Origin: Lunularia cruciata
Taxonomy: Eukaryota > Streptophyta > Marchantiopsida > Lunulariales > Lunulariaceae
Direction of reading: 5' to 3'
DNA: 64,000 bases
Assembly: GCA_948567375.1 (NCBI GenBank)
Contig: OX419756.1
Coordinates: forward strand, 22,670,552-22,734,551
In this document: positions 54,567 through 64,000 of the stretch, in pieces
Position numbering within the stretch: position 1 is the stretch's first letter
Layout of the letters: every line of letters starts with the position of its first letter
The notes under the pieces: model-generated
Told to the model about the DNA's origin: nothing
Seen by the model: the letters and a program-made list of their open reading frames with translations, nothing else
The model's database searches: none
Translations under genes and position numbers: made by a program

Positions 54567-55363
54567 TTACATCTTTGTACATTGTAGGCCACCAATACCC
54601 TGCCGAAAGGATTTGCTTTACAGTATTCTTCAGAGCATAGTGTCCTCCTGATGCTTCGGAGTGTAAAGATTCAATTACTCCTCCTACTTCGTATGTCTCC
54701 AAGCATTGCCGAAGTACTTCGTCTTTGCCCATCTTAAATAAAATGCTATGTTTAAGCTAGTACGGCCCCATTTTCATGAGAAAGACTGCCCGCTGTTCCA
54801 GGTCGATCCTCTCAGGACAATGGAGAGTATTCAAATAATTATATTCAGCTGCATACCTTGTACTTTGCATTGTTGATAAGTGATACAACTCTTCGTCAGG
54901 GAACCAATCATCAATTTCCCACTCCTGTTTCATGAGTTTCTAACCTGGATAGGAAGTCCGCGTTCGAATGCAAAGCTCCCTTCCTTACTTGTACAGTATA
55001 CGTGAACTCTTGTAACAACAAGATCCATCTTGCAATTCGTCACAATAAATCTGCCTTCTTGACCAAATGTTGCAATGCGTAATGGTCCACATAGAAGACA
55101 AACTCATACCCCAACAAATAATGTCAAAATTTCTTGCAGGCATACACCATTCCGAGTGCTTCTCTTTCAGTCATTGAATAGTTCTTTTCAGAAACTGAAA
55201 GTTGTCGGCTGGCGTAATACACCGGGCAGTCCTTCTTCTTCTCGTCCTTCTGACTTAAGACGACTCCGATGGCCATGGACAAAGTGTCCACATACACATG
55301 AAAAGGGACGTCCCAATTTGGGGCCCTCATGACTTGTGCTTCAACCAGTTTCTTCTTCAACAC
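54567..55363 (-). pseudogene. RNase H and integrase N-terminus of B1
   Basis: From right to left: RNase H with VPFHVYVDTLSMAIG (first Asp), CPVYYASRQLSVSEKNYSM, TEREALGMVYACKKF (Glu), then FYVDHYAL (last Asp). The linker ends LHSEASGGHYALKN (the two zinc-binding His) and SAGYWWPTMYKDV, where A2 interrupts. Several stops are present (near 54760 and 55123). Together with 46919-47931 it makes the complete RNase H-integrase order. Confidence 0.82.
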
Positions 55364-56260
55364 CTAGGAAGCTTCTTCTTGATTTGCTTCCCACAGATAG
55401 TCTTTGGATTTCTTCAGAAGCTTTGTAAGTGGCGTAGCAAGTACTGCATAGTTTGACACAAAGCGTCTGTAATATCCGACAGGTCCTAAGAAGGCTCTCA
55501 GCTCCCGGATGTTCTTTGGGGATTCCAAAGCTGCAATTATCTTAACCTTCTCAAGATCAACTTCAATACCTCGGCTTGACACCCGATGCCCCAGAAGAAT
55601 TCCCTCCTTCATTGCAAAGAAGCATTTCTCCGAGTGTAATGATAAGCCGGCAAAATGACACCTTTCAAACATTTGGCAAAGGTAATCTAGATGTATATCT
55701 CTTCGTCCAAACACACAAAAGTCATCAATAAAAACTTCCACAAATTTGCGTAAGAAATCTTTGAAGATTGAATTCATCATCCGCTGGAAAGTAGCGGGAG
55801 CATTACACAACCCAAAGGGCATTTGATTGTAAGCGAAAGTGCCCTAATTGGTCGTGAATGTAGTTTTATCCTTGTCTTCTCTCAAATGGATACTTGATTG
55901 TACCTTGAAAATCCCTCAAGAAAACTATAACAAGGATGCCCAGCTACCTGATCTAAAATTGTATCGGTAAAAGGCAAGGAATGATGATCTTTCCTTGTGG
56001 CTGCATTCAACTTCCGAAAGTCTTGGCACACTTGGATCTTCCCTGTTTTCTTCTTTGGGACAATGACAATGGCGGAAACCCATTCACTGCTTAAGACAAG
56101 GAAGATGATTCCGGCCCCTAAGTACTTGTTGATTTCATCTTTCACCAAAAGCGAGTACTTCGGGTTCAGGCGGTATTGTCGCTGCCGAACCGGAACTGCA
56201 CCTTCAACTAGATCAATCCGGTGTTCTCCAAATTCTCAAAAAATACCCATCATTTGATCA
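55364..56260 (-). pseudogene. Reverse transcriptase of B1
   Basis: Fingers LVEGAVPVRQRQYRL, SSEWVSAIVIVPKKKTGK, IQVCQDFRKLNAATRKD and HSLPFTDTILDQVAGH, then PFGLCNAPATFQRMM, catalytic FIDDFCVFGRRD (about 55708-55740), MKEGILLGHRVSSRG and LRAFLGPVGYYRRFV. The frame is open at 55364-55822 and 55882-56148, split by one frame change and stops between them. It matches fragment B0. Confidence 0.88.
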
Positions 56261-56569
56261 ATCGACCAAGCGAATACATCCTAGAATTCTATAAACAGGG
56301 CAGTGTATCCTGCCAACTCCTCCGAAGTAACTGTCTTTGAAATTTTTAAAATTTTTCCTTCAATTAATAAAACATCTTGACAGTCATCGGGGTTGATGAC
56401 TCCTTCAACGTGGCTTACTCAGCTTAACCCAAGGCAAGCAGCCATCAAACCCCCTTCCTCCAAGTCAGGTTCACCTGAGGCGAGGTCATATGGATCTTCG
56501 TCTTCAACATCCATCTCGTAGCATTCCAAGTAATTAACTTGGACTTTGTCTTTGGATTTGTCTGAGGAC

Positions 56570-57261
56570 TGTAACACCCATTTGTGCATGTGTGTGGTAT
56601 TGTGATATTTAGCTTGGTATTACAAGTACTTAAGAGATATTATTTATATAGAGATAAAGGATGGTTCTATATTAGTCATGGTTAGCTAAAGTTAGTCATA
56701 GCTAAGATAGAGGGGACCTTACTTTAGAGGAAGTAGAAAAGATGAGCACTACTATTTTGGATTTTAGTGTGTTAACTTGGTATTATTCCTAGGTGTTTGG
56801 CTTTGAGGAAAGAGTTGAGAACTCTTGGGCCCGCAAGCCTTTTTGTTTTGGATTCTTCTTTAGTCCAAGGATAGCCCATGTGAAGGAATTGTTGACTTAG
56901 TGGTTGGGTCAAGATAAGATCACATGCTTAGTGGAATATGCCCATGTGAAAGGATATTCCTTTCTGCTTTTTGACTTTACTTGACTTTTAGTCTAGTAAC
57001 TTGAGTTACTACGGTAATTAGTAACTTTGGTACGTAACTATTTCACCACTATATAAACAAGGGGTGAGGAGGTACTCATCATCCTTTCATTTGCAACTAT
57101 CTCTCTCTCATTGAGTTCTCTAGTGAGCAATGTCTTGAGTCTTGGAGTGTTAGCCTTGGAGGAGTATGATGGAGTTGGGGTTCCTTGCCTTCTTAGTCCA
57201 TGGTGCGCTACCATAATAGCCATCAGAGGTTCATCCTGAGTGAGAGACAGGCCGGCTCACA
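56570..57261 (+). repeat. Solo LTR A in B1, forward
   Basis: TGTAACACCC to GGCTCACA, 692 bp, flanked by GGAC on both sides (56566-56569 and 57262-57265). Inserted in the protease-RT spacer of B1 without internal sequence. Confidence 0.93.
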
Positions 57262-58265
57262 GGACAAAGACGATGAGTCTTCGGATTCGTCCTCCTCTTC
57301 TAACAAACTTGTTTTCTCAAGGTGGGGAACCTTCGTCCAACTCACAGTCACCAGCTTCTGATCTTTGGACGAAATGTCCTTGAATGTTAACTTTTGCTGA
57401 TGCCAATCCACCACAACTTGGGCACTGTACAACCAGGGTCTGCCGATCAACAAAGGGTAACCAGTTTTTGTCATTGGTCGCAATACAATGTAATTCAACT
57501 TGAAGGGTATCCCTCCAATGATTGTGGTAATGTTTGACAGCATGCCCAATGGCCGTCTCCTGGTTTGCTCTGCAAACTTCAACACTCAGGGTGTTGGTTC
57601 AAACGTGTGATACCCAAGTTGATTTGCAATATCTTTGGTCATGACATTCACACCGGACCCAGAGTCAATGGGTATTGATATGATCATGCACCATGCAATC
57701 TCCGCGTCTACCTTGGGAGATCCCAAATCTTCTTGTTCAATACAATAAATAGCAGGCAGGTCCTTCTTTGACATCGACCTTACCTTCTTGAGGGCCGAAT
57801 TCAGCTGTCTCTTGTACAGCTTGTTATCTTCCCACAATTGCTTGAATGTAACGTTGGCATTTCTGGCTGCTAGATTTGCTACAATATCATATTGGGGAAC
57901 TCCTCCCAATTTGACCGTCTTTGCCTTTGGCTTTGGGTCCAAAGTCCCTCCATATTCCCTCTTGACTTCGGGACGCTTCAAAATGGTGATGGGCTTGCTA
58001 ATGGCCTTAACCCGAGGTTCCTCGGGTTGGCCCACCTTGGCTTGGATCAGACCCTTTACTTTGGATCCGATGTCCGCCGGAAAAACAAGAGACTTTGCCT
58101 TAGTCTCCTCTTCCAAACTCAGTTCCCTAGTTCTGAGTAGTGCCTCCTTTAGTTCTTTCTGCAAGGATTTAGCTTTTGCTTTTGCAAGGATCTTTTCCTC
58201 CTTAGCAGAAAGAATTGCTTTTGGGCGCAGTCTCTTTGCCTTTCTTGAAGACGACGAGGTCATAC
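57262..58265 (-). pseudogene. Protease region of B1
   Basis: A basic Lys/Ala/Leu-rich stretch (EEKILAKAKAKSLQKELKEA) is followed by a linker and the protease active site IPIDSGSGVNVMTKDI (DSG, about 57655-57680). The flap YPLLIGRPWLYSAQ lies near 57430. One TGA at about 57584 splits two open frames (57586-58265 and 57262-57585); it sits at a former Arg-type codon position. The start codon of the first frame in this copy comes from LTR sequence and is not original. The acidic spacer ends in the solo LTR at 57261. Confidence 0.82.
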
Positions 58266-58956
58266 TGTGAGCCGGCCTATCTCTCACTCAGGATGAACCT
58301 CTGATGGCTATTATGGTAGCGCACCATGGACTAAGAAGGCAAAGAACCCCAACTCCATCATACTCCTCCAAGGCTAACACTCCAAGACTCAAGACATTGC
58401 TCACTAGAGAACTCAATGAGAGAGAGATAGTTGCAAATGAAAGGATGATGAGTACCTCCTCACCCCTTGCTTATATAATTGTGAAATAGTTACGTACCAA
58501 AGTTACTAATTACCGTAGTAACTCAAGTTACTAGACTAAAAGTCAAGTAAAGTCAAAAAGTAGAAAGGAATATCCATTCACATGAGCATATTCCCTAAGC
58601 ATGTGGTCTTATCTTGACACAACCACTAAGTCAAAGATTCCTTCACATGGGCTATCCTTGGACTAAAGAAGAATCCAAAACAAAAAGGCTTGCGGGCCCA
58701 AGAGTTCTCAACTCTTTCCTCAAAGCCAAACACCTAGGAATAATACCAAGTCAACACACTAAAATCCAAAATAGTGGTGCTCATCTTTTCTACTTCCTCT
58801 AAAGTAAGGTCCCCTCTATCTTAGCTATGACTAACTTTAGCTAACCATGAATAATATAGAACCATCCTTTATCTCTATATAAATAATATCTCTTAAGTAC
58901 TTGTAATACCAAGTTAAATATCACAATACCACACACATGCACATATGGGTGTTACA
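58266..58956 (-). repeat. Solo LTR A in B1, reverse
   Basis: TGTGAGCCGG to GTGTTACA on the plus strand, 691 bp. Flanks ATAC and GTAC (4-bp duplication, one mismatch). It separates the gag and protease parts of B1. Confidence 0.92.
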
Positions 58957-60999
58957 GTACTTAGTTCTTCGGGATCACACTTCTTCTTACTAGAGTGTGT
59001 CTCAACCTTCAAAATTTCAAGGTCTGGCCATTCTCCTTTTGAGGCCAGACTCCCTTCTTGAGGTCTTTTTTCCTCAAGGGTAATGCAATTTACATTTGTA
59101 TCCCCCTTTGGCTGAAGTGCTGCACGCTCAGCGGGGGTCTGTACATACTTTACAGGCAGCTTCGGGTTTGGTAGGTGAGGACATTGGTTGCCCGTATGCC
59201 CCAATCTTTTACAATTTCCACACAGGGGAATGTACCCAATTTGCCTTCTTGGTTCGGGACAATTTGTAGACCAATGTCTCATCGAGCCACAATTATAACA
59301 GGCTCCGGATGCAACATTTTGAGGCCAATTTTGGTTGCTCATCGGTGGTCTTTGTGGAGGAGCATTGGGGTTATACTCCCTGGGTCCATACCTCAGACCT
59401 TGATATGATGTGCTTGCTTGAGGCTGTACTTCCTACGTTTGGTACACAACCTCCTCGTCCTCGTCTTGGTTCCATCCCGGAACCCAATCAATTTGTTGCA
59501 CCGGGAATGCATTTTGTGTTGGCGTGGCCGGATTTGCCACATGCGGTGCACCACACATTAGATCGTCCAAACGCTGGAGCCTTCCTTTGGTCTTTGGCCC
59601 CAATCATCTGGATCTTGAAATCTGAAAACTCCTTGATGAGGGCATCCAGCTTGGTATCCGCCCTATGTACACTCTTTGCTGGAGGAGTCACTAGTTTCTT
59701 GCGTCCACGTCTTCTGACTCGTCTTGGCTTTGATTCTTCTTTGGATTCCGAAGAAGAGCTCAAAGACGTAGAGGATTCGTCCAAAGAAGGGGAGGTGCTG
59801 CATGAAGCTCTCCTTCTGGGCTTCTTGCCTTTCTTCTCCTGATTTCTCCGGTTACCGGCAGAGTGAGAGTGGGCCGCTTCATAACGAGCGACATGTTTGA
59901 GTACTTTGTCCAGGGAAGTTACATTCCTCTCCCTGGCAAAGATTCGTATCTCTGGTGAAAGGCCGCCGAGGAACCAGGTAATGGCTTGGGCATCGGAGTA
60001 ACCCACCACCCCCGATTGCTTGGGAACTCGGTTTAGTAGTGCCATGAACCACTCAGAGTAGTCTCTCAACTTCTCCTTCTTGCCTCGGTCCAAATTGTTG
60101 AGTGCCACGAAGACACTCATATTGTAGTCAACCTCCCGGAATTGTTCCAAGAAGTTGTTTTTCAAGTCTGCCCAGTCCGTTGGTACGAACCCCTTCTAGG
60201 TCACATGGGTGTACCAGCTCCGAGCTTTCTTTTGGAGCAAACTTGGGAAAATTCTCAATCGATCCACCAAGTCATGCTCCTTGTTAGCAAAGGAGATGAC
60301 TTTGAATTCTTTGATGAATTCATTGGGGTCTTTGTCTTGTTCTGTCTCCTTGTACTTTTGATAGGCATGTCGGGTGACAAGCAACGAAGTCATTGTTCAA
60401 TGCACTGGGATCGGCTGAGGTAGTGTTGAACTTGACGGAATTGAAGAATTGGCTGGTATTGACACCGTGTTGTCAGCCCAGGGATTCCAATTTGTCAAAT
60501 TCAAGGTGGGATCTTCTTTGACAATTTTTGCTATGAGGGTGTCGACTTCAACCCGAGTGGAAGATTCAGGATCAACACCTTCAATTGGTTCTTCAAAATT
60601 CCTTCGGGACAACCAAGGAATTGTTCGTAGAAGGTGTTGACACTCGTCTTCAGTTAGTGTTCGTGCTGTCTTTTCTCGAACAAAGTTCTTCAAGGAAACA
60701 ACTTCCTTTACAGCTCTAGGGGAAGTTGGTGTACTGGGCTGCAATGCATATGTTTGCCCACTTGATTCTTTCTTCTTCGTGGAAGAAGAGGGAGATGCGA
60801 AGTAGCCTTGCCAACCGCCTTCGTGTTTCTTGTGGTCAAGTTCTCGCAGGGCTTCTTGCACTTCGTGAAGGAGTTGAAAATCTAACGCCTCTTGTTAAGT
60901 TCTGTCAACAATGGATGGGACGTTCAGACGTTCGTCTTCTTCATGCTGAAGTGCTTGTCTTTGAGCTCTCTGTTCCCGTTGTTCTCTCGATGCAGACAT
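58957..60999 (-). pseudogene. gag of B1 with three zinc knuckles
   Basis: The likely start is ATG at 60999 (MSASREQREQRAQR), with a TAA about 35 codons in. The Gag core reads NEFIKEFKVISFANKEHD, KKARSWYTHVT and FREVDYNMSVFVALNNLDRG, with a few stops between frames. A Ser-rich and basic region follows. Three CCHC knuckles come next: CTACGKSGHANTKC (about 59510), CYNCGSMRHWSTNC (about 59275) and CGNCKRLGHTGNQC (about 59190). Most gypsy Gags have one. The C-terminus runs into the solo LTR A at 58956. Confidence 0.83.
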
Positions 61000-61062
61000 T
61001 CATATTGCGTTGATACACAATTTCAAATTTGGCTTTATATTCTTCCACTTTTGAGATTTGTA

Positions 61063-61080
61063 TCCCCGGCAGTGGCGCCA
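61063..61080 (-). promoter_or_regulatory. Primer binding site of B1 (tRNA-Asp)
   Basis: The element strand reads TGGCGCCACTGCCGGGGA, matching the tRNA-Asp 3' end complement with two differences. It is typical of Athila/Tat elements. It lies seven bases from the LTR end (61088). Confidence 0.85.
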
Positions 61081-61087
61081 AAAATCA

Positions 61088-63331
61088 TGTGACAACCCGG
61101 CAAATATCACTTTTGCGGTAATCGGGTAAGTAAAGTTCGTTCCCGTGGAGATACGAGTCAGAATTGGTCAAATACAAAGCAAAGTAACAATTTCAGTTCT
61201 TCTTGGTTGCATCTTTAATCTCTTAGGTAGAAACCACACCCAGAAGAGAGTAACAAGCACTGATTTGCAGTCTTGTCATAAAATAACATTCCTTAATCAC
61301 AAATCCTTCAATTCTTTCCAAACAATCTTGATTGTGATGATTTAGGCTCTCCCAAAAATGGCACTTCACCGCAAAATGACTTCACCTCAGAATTGTGTTC
61401 CACCCCTCCACTGAAGGCACAACTTCCTCGATCAAAATTGCTTCACATCAACTTTGCATTGCACTCACAAATGCAAAATACTACCAACACTACAATTCCT
61501 CTTAGATCTGTCAAGGCATTGCTCCGCTTGCACCTCACTCAGGATCAAACACACGGAATGAAGATCAAGGCTGTGGAATCCAACATCCAACAAGCACTCT
61601 GACTTGCACTTCAAATTTCTCCAAACACTCACAAACACAATCACAAAGTTGATACTTGGAATCAAGCTCAAGCGACGAGCACTACTTCACAGCACTTTGC
61701 TTTATCTATTCTCAGAATTATGAGCACTGAACAACATTTGACTGCGAATGTCACTCTTAAATAGTGAAGCAATCGACAGTTCTAACAACCATACCGTTCT
61801 ACAACAACTCTTCTAACCTGCAGATCCGAAATGACAATGCACCTCTTCATATCTGCCTCTTCAAATCTCAAAATTGTTACTAATCCAATCCAATGTCTAC
61901 TTCTTCCGCGGCTTTCAAACCCAAACCCAAAGTAACTTTACTTCCTAATATTTTGTCCTCGGTTTCACATCTCCTACTTCATCTACCAATTCCAGCAATT
62001 CTCTTTCCTGATCTAAAATTGCACTAGTGGGTAATCTATCTAACTCATTATCTCCTGACCCACTCTTCTCTAATGTCTCTTATGGTAACTCCGAAGACAT
62101 TTGGACTCCTATGTTATCTACTTTGGGTTTTGCTTTAACATCCCTCCAAAGTTTTTCTAGCTCTATTTTGACTAAGTCTAATCTAATTGAAATGTTATCC
62201 TCTACCTCTAAAATCTTTCTATCTACCTGAGTTCTGAGACTAATCAATAAGGCGTTTATATCTGTATCCTTTGCTTGTCTTCACCTTGTCTCCTACACCA
62301 ACAACTTCAACTCGTGCAGTCTTGCTTCTTCAATCCGCACGTTGGCTTCTATACTCAACATTGCATTTACCTTGAGGACTATCTCCTTCAAAGGCTCCAA
62401 CCTTGTCTTCCTTTCTTGTTCTCGATCTGCAAGCCAGTCCTCTCGGTACATCGCCAACTCTACCTCAAACTCGGCTTTTACCGTCTCCTTCTCCTTCTCC
62501 TTCTCCTTCTCCTTCTGTACAACCTTCTCCTCTCGATTACAAAGTAACTCTTGTAATTGGTCTTCTTCTCTATATCTTGCTGCCAACTCTCGTTGCCAGA
62601 GTTGCTTCTTCTCTTCCATACTCTCCATCACCCTATCGAGCTCCTGATCCTTTGCTGCTACTCTTGCCATAGCATGGATTACTTCTACTCTCAAATCAGC
62701 AAACTGCTGCTTCAAGATTTCATACTCCGCTACTTGTCTCTCCCTTGCTAGGTCACTCTTCTTCACAAGATCCTCTTGATAACTTACTTCTCTCTTCAGG
62801 TCTTCAATTACCTGACTTCTCTCTACTGCCTCCGCTCGTAGTACTTCCCTTTCCTCCTCACCTCGGGTTACACTCTTCTTCAACTCCGAGTTCTCTTCTT
62901 CTAATCTTGCCAGCACCTGCAATACAGTCTTTACCTCTGGACAAGTTGACTGCATCTCCTTCTTCTTGTGCTCCAACTTCACCAACAATGGGCCTACGAT
63001 CTCTCACAAGTTCTCCACTCCATCACTGGCAACTACTTCCTCCCGCGGAGTGGTCTCTCTTCTCACTTCGTGTTCTCCCGATACTTGCCTTCTTCTTTGC
63101 AGTCTTTGTATCGGAATCGATGCCTCACTTCTCGAGCTTACACTTACCTCTTCGTTTGCCTTACTCGGCCCCGCATCACACTTCGCCTTACGTCTCGAGC
63201 GAACTCCTCATTGTACTGCAATTTTCTTCTCCTCTGGCACAATTACTTTGTCTTCCAATTGTGTATTGTCTTCGGCTTCCAACTTGGCTTGCACTTCTTC
63301 TTTGTATTCATCAGCCACTGGCGCCGATGTC
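61088..63331 (-). repeat. 5' LTR of B1 (partial, interrupted at 63331)
   Basis: Matches 43121-45357 of the 3' LTR end to end. Many differences are C/T or G/A at former CG sites, retained as CG here and lost in the other copy. At 63331 the match stops inside ORF X at a new LTR-like start; the remaining outer part lies beyond the window. Confidence 0.87.
62293..62988 (-). CDS. ORF Y coiled-coil frame in the 5' LTR of B1 (231 codons open)
   Basis: The best copy of the LTR-encoded coiled coil. The frame enters after the conserved TGA (63004-63006) and runs through LARLEEENSELKKSV, LKREVSYQEDLVKK, ILKQQFADLRVEV, MEEKKQLWQREL, a KEKEKEKEKE run and LADREQERKTRLEPLKEIV, to a TAG where the sister copy has Gln. 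There is no good ATG; it may be read from ORF X or start at an inner codon. Predicted all-helical and highly charged. Confidence 0.55.
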   Translation of the reverse strand: MLVKLEHKKKEMQSTCPEVKTVLQVLARLEEENSELKKSVTRGEEEREVLRAEAVERSQVIEDLKREVSYQEDLVKKSDLARERQVAEYEILKQQFADLRVEVIHAMARVAAKDQELDRVMESMEEKKQLWQRELAARYREEDQLQELLCNREEKVVQKEKEKEKEKETVKAEFEVELAMYREDWLADREQERKTRLEPLKEIVLKVNAMLSIEANVRIEEARLHELKLLV

Positions 63332-63440
63332 TGTGGTACCCACATTTTTCATTTTGGACTAGTTTAGAAGAAGAAATGCACTGCTAAAACCAAATTGAAA
63401 GCAAATGGAGAAGAAATGAGTGCAAACTTATGATTTGATC
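63332..63440 (+). repeat. Start of another LTR, forward, cut by LTR A
   Basis: TGTGGTACCCACATTTTTCA resembles the LTR B start (TGTGGTGCCCACATTTTTTG) but on the plus strand, and it begins exactly where homology between the two B LTRs ends. Only about 109 bases are seen before LTR A. Confidence 0.5.
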
Positions 63441-64000
63441 TGTGAGCCGGCATGTCTCTCACTCAGGATGAACCTCTGATGGCTATTATGGTAGCGCACC
63501 ATGGACTAAGAAGGCAAAGAACCCCAACTCCATCATACTCCTCCAAGGCTGACACTCCAAGACTCAAGACATTGCTCACTAGAGAACTCAATGAGAGAGA
63601 GATAGTTGCAAATGAAAGGATGATGAGTACCTCCTCACCCCTTGTTTATATACTTGTGAAATAGTTACGTACCAAAGTTACTAATTACCGTAGTAACTCA
63701 AGTTACTAGACTAAAAGTCAAGTAAAGTTAAAAAGTAGAAAGGAATATCCATTCACATGAGCATATTCCCCTAAGCATGTGGTCTTATCTTGAACAACCA
63801 CTAAGTCAAGGATTCCTTCACATGAGCTATCCTTGGACTAAAGAAGAATCCAAAACAAAAGGGCTTGCGGGCCCAAGAGTTCTCAACTCTTTCCTCAAAG
63901 CCAAACACCTAGGAATAATACCAAGTCAACACACTAAAATCCAAAATAGTGGTGCTCATCTTTTCTACTTCCTCTAAAGTAAGGTCCCCTATATTTTAGC
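63441..64000 (-). repeat. LTR A, reverse, running off the window end
   Basis: Plus-strand TGTGAGCCGG start, matching the first 560 bases of the reversed LTR A. The rest is outside the window, so it is unknown whether it is solo. Confidence 0.9.

Larger units (their letters stand above)
43121..64000 (-). mobile_element. Family B Ty3/gypsy element B1, reverse strand, 5' end beyond window
   Basis: Right to left on the plus map: 5' LTR (61088 to at least 63331), PBS, gag, protease, RT, RNase H, integrase, polypurine tract and 3' LTR (43121-46900). It is interrupted by solo LTR A at 58266 and 56570 and by A2 at 47932-54566. The tRNA-Asp PBS and RT type place it with Athila/Tat-like elements. It inserted into B0. 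The LTRs are unusually long and contain ORFs X and Y. Confidence 0.88.

Overview
The window looks like nuclear DNA of a land plant with a repeat-rich genome. The evidence is one intron-containing fibrillarin gene with a plant-type promoter (telo-boxes and site II motifs) at about 15.0-17.4 kb, set among nested Ty3/gypsy LTR retrotransposons, Mutator-like (MULE) transposase remnants and a polyubiquitin pseudogene. Nothing bacterial or organellar is visible. The species cannot be named from the sequence.

Left part (1-14.4 kb): a decayed family A gypsy element (A0) whose 3' LTR holds a solo LTR of family D; an LTR/PBS junction of another family (E); a reverse-strand LTR D with its initiator-Met PBS, inserted into a polyubiquitin pseudogene; a reverse-strand MULE remnant; and a clean solo LTR D with a perfect 5-bp target duplication. 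Gene island (about 14.5-18.5 kb): richer in CpG, with fibrillarin. Its second-largest intron carries two tandem copies of a candidate box C/D snoRNA. From 18.5 to 22.4 kb no gene is recognised.

Right part (22.4-64 kb): a stack of insertions. A MULE pseudogene is broken by element C (a chromovirus-like gypsy whose LTR contains perfect heat-shock-element motifs). Element C is broken by A1 (28108-36170) and then A3 (from 36243). A3 contains a reverse solo LTR A inside its own LTR and a solo LTR C in its leader, and ends in an inverted, chimeric junction. After a family B fragment (B0), a large reverse-strand family B element (B1) runs from 43121 past the window end. B1 has a 3780-bp LTR that itself encodes two proteins, and it is interrupted by the near-complete element A2 (47932-54566) and two solo A LTRs.

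The element genes follow the normal gypsy plan: Gag packages RNA, then protease, reverse transcriptase, RNase H and integrase. Most pol genes here are broken by stops, frameshifts or deletions. The most unusual features are the protein-coding LTR of family B, the extra zinc-knuckle ORF upstream of gag in family A, and the snoRNA pair inside the gene for the snoRNP methyltransferase.
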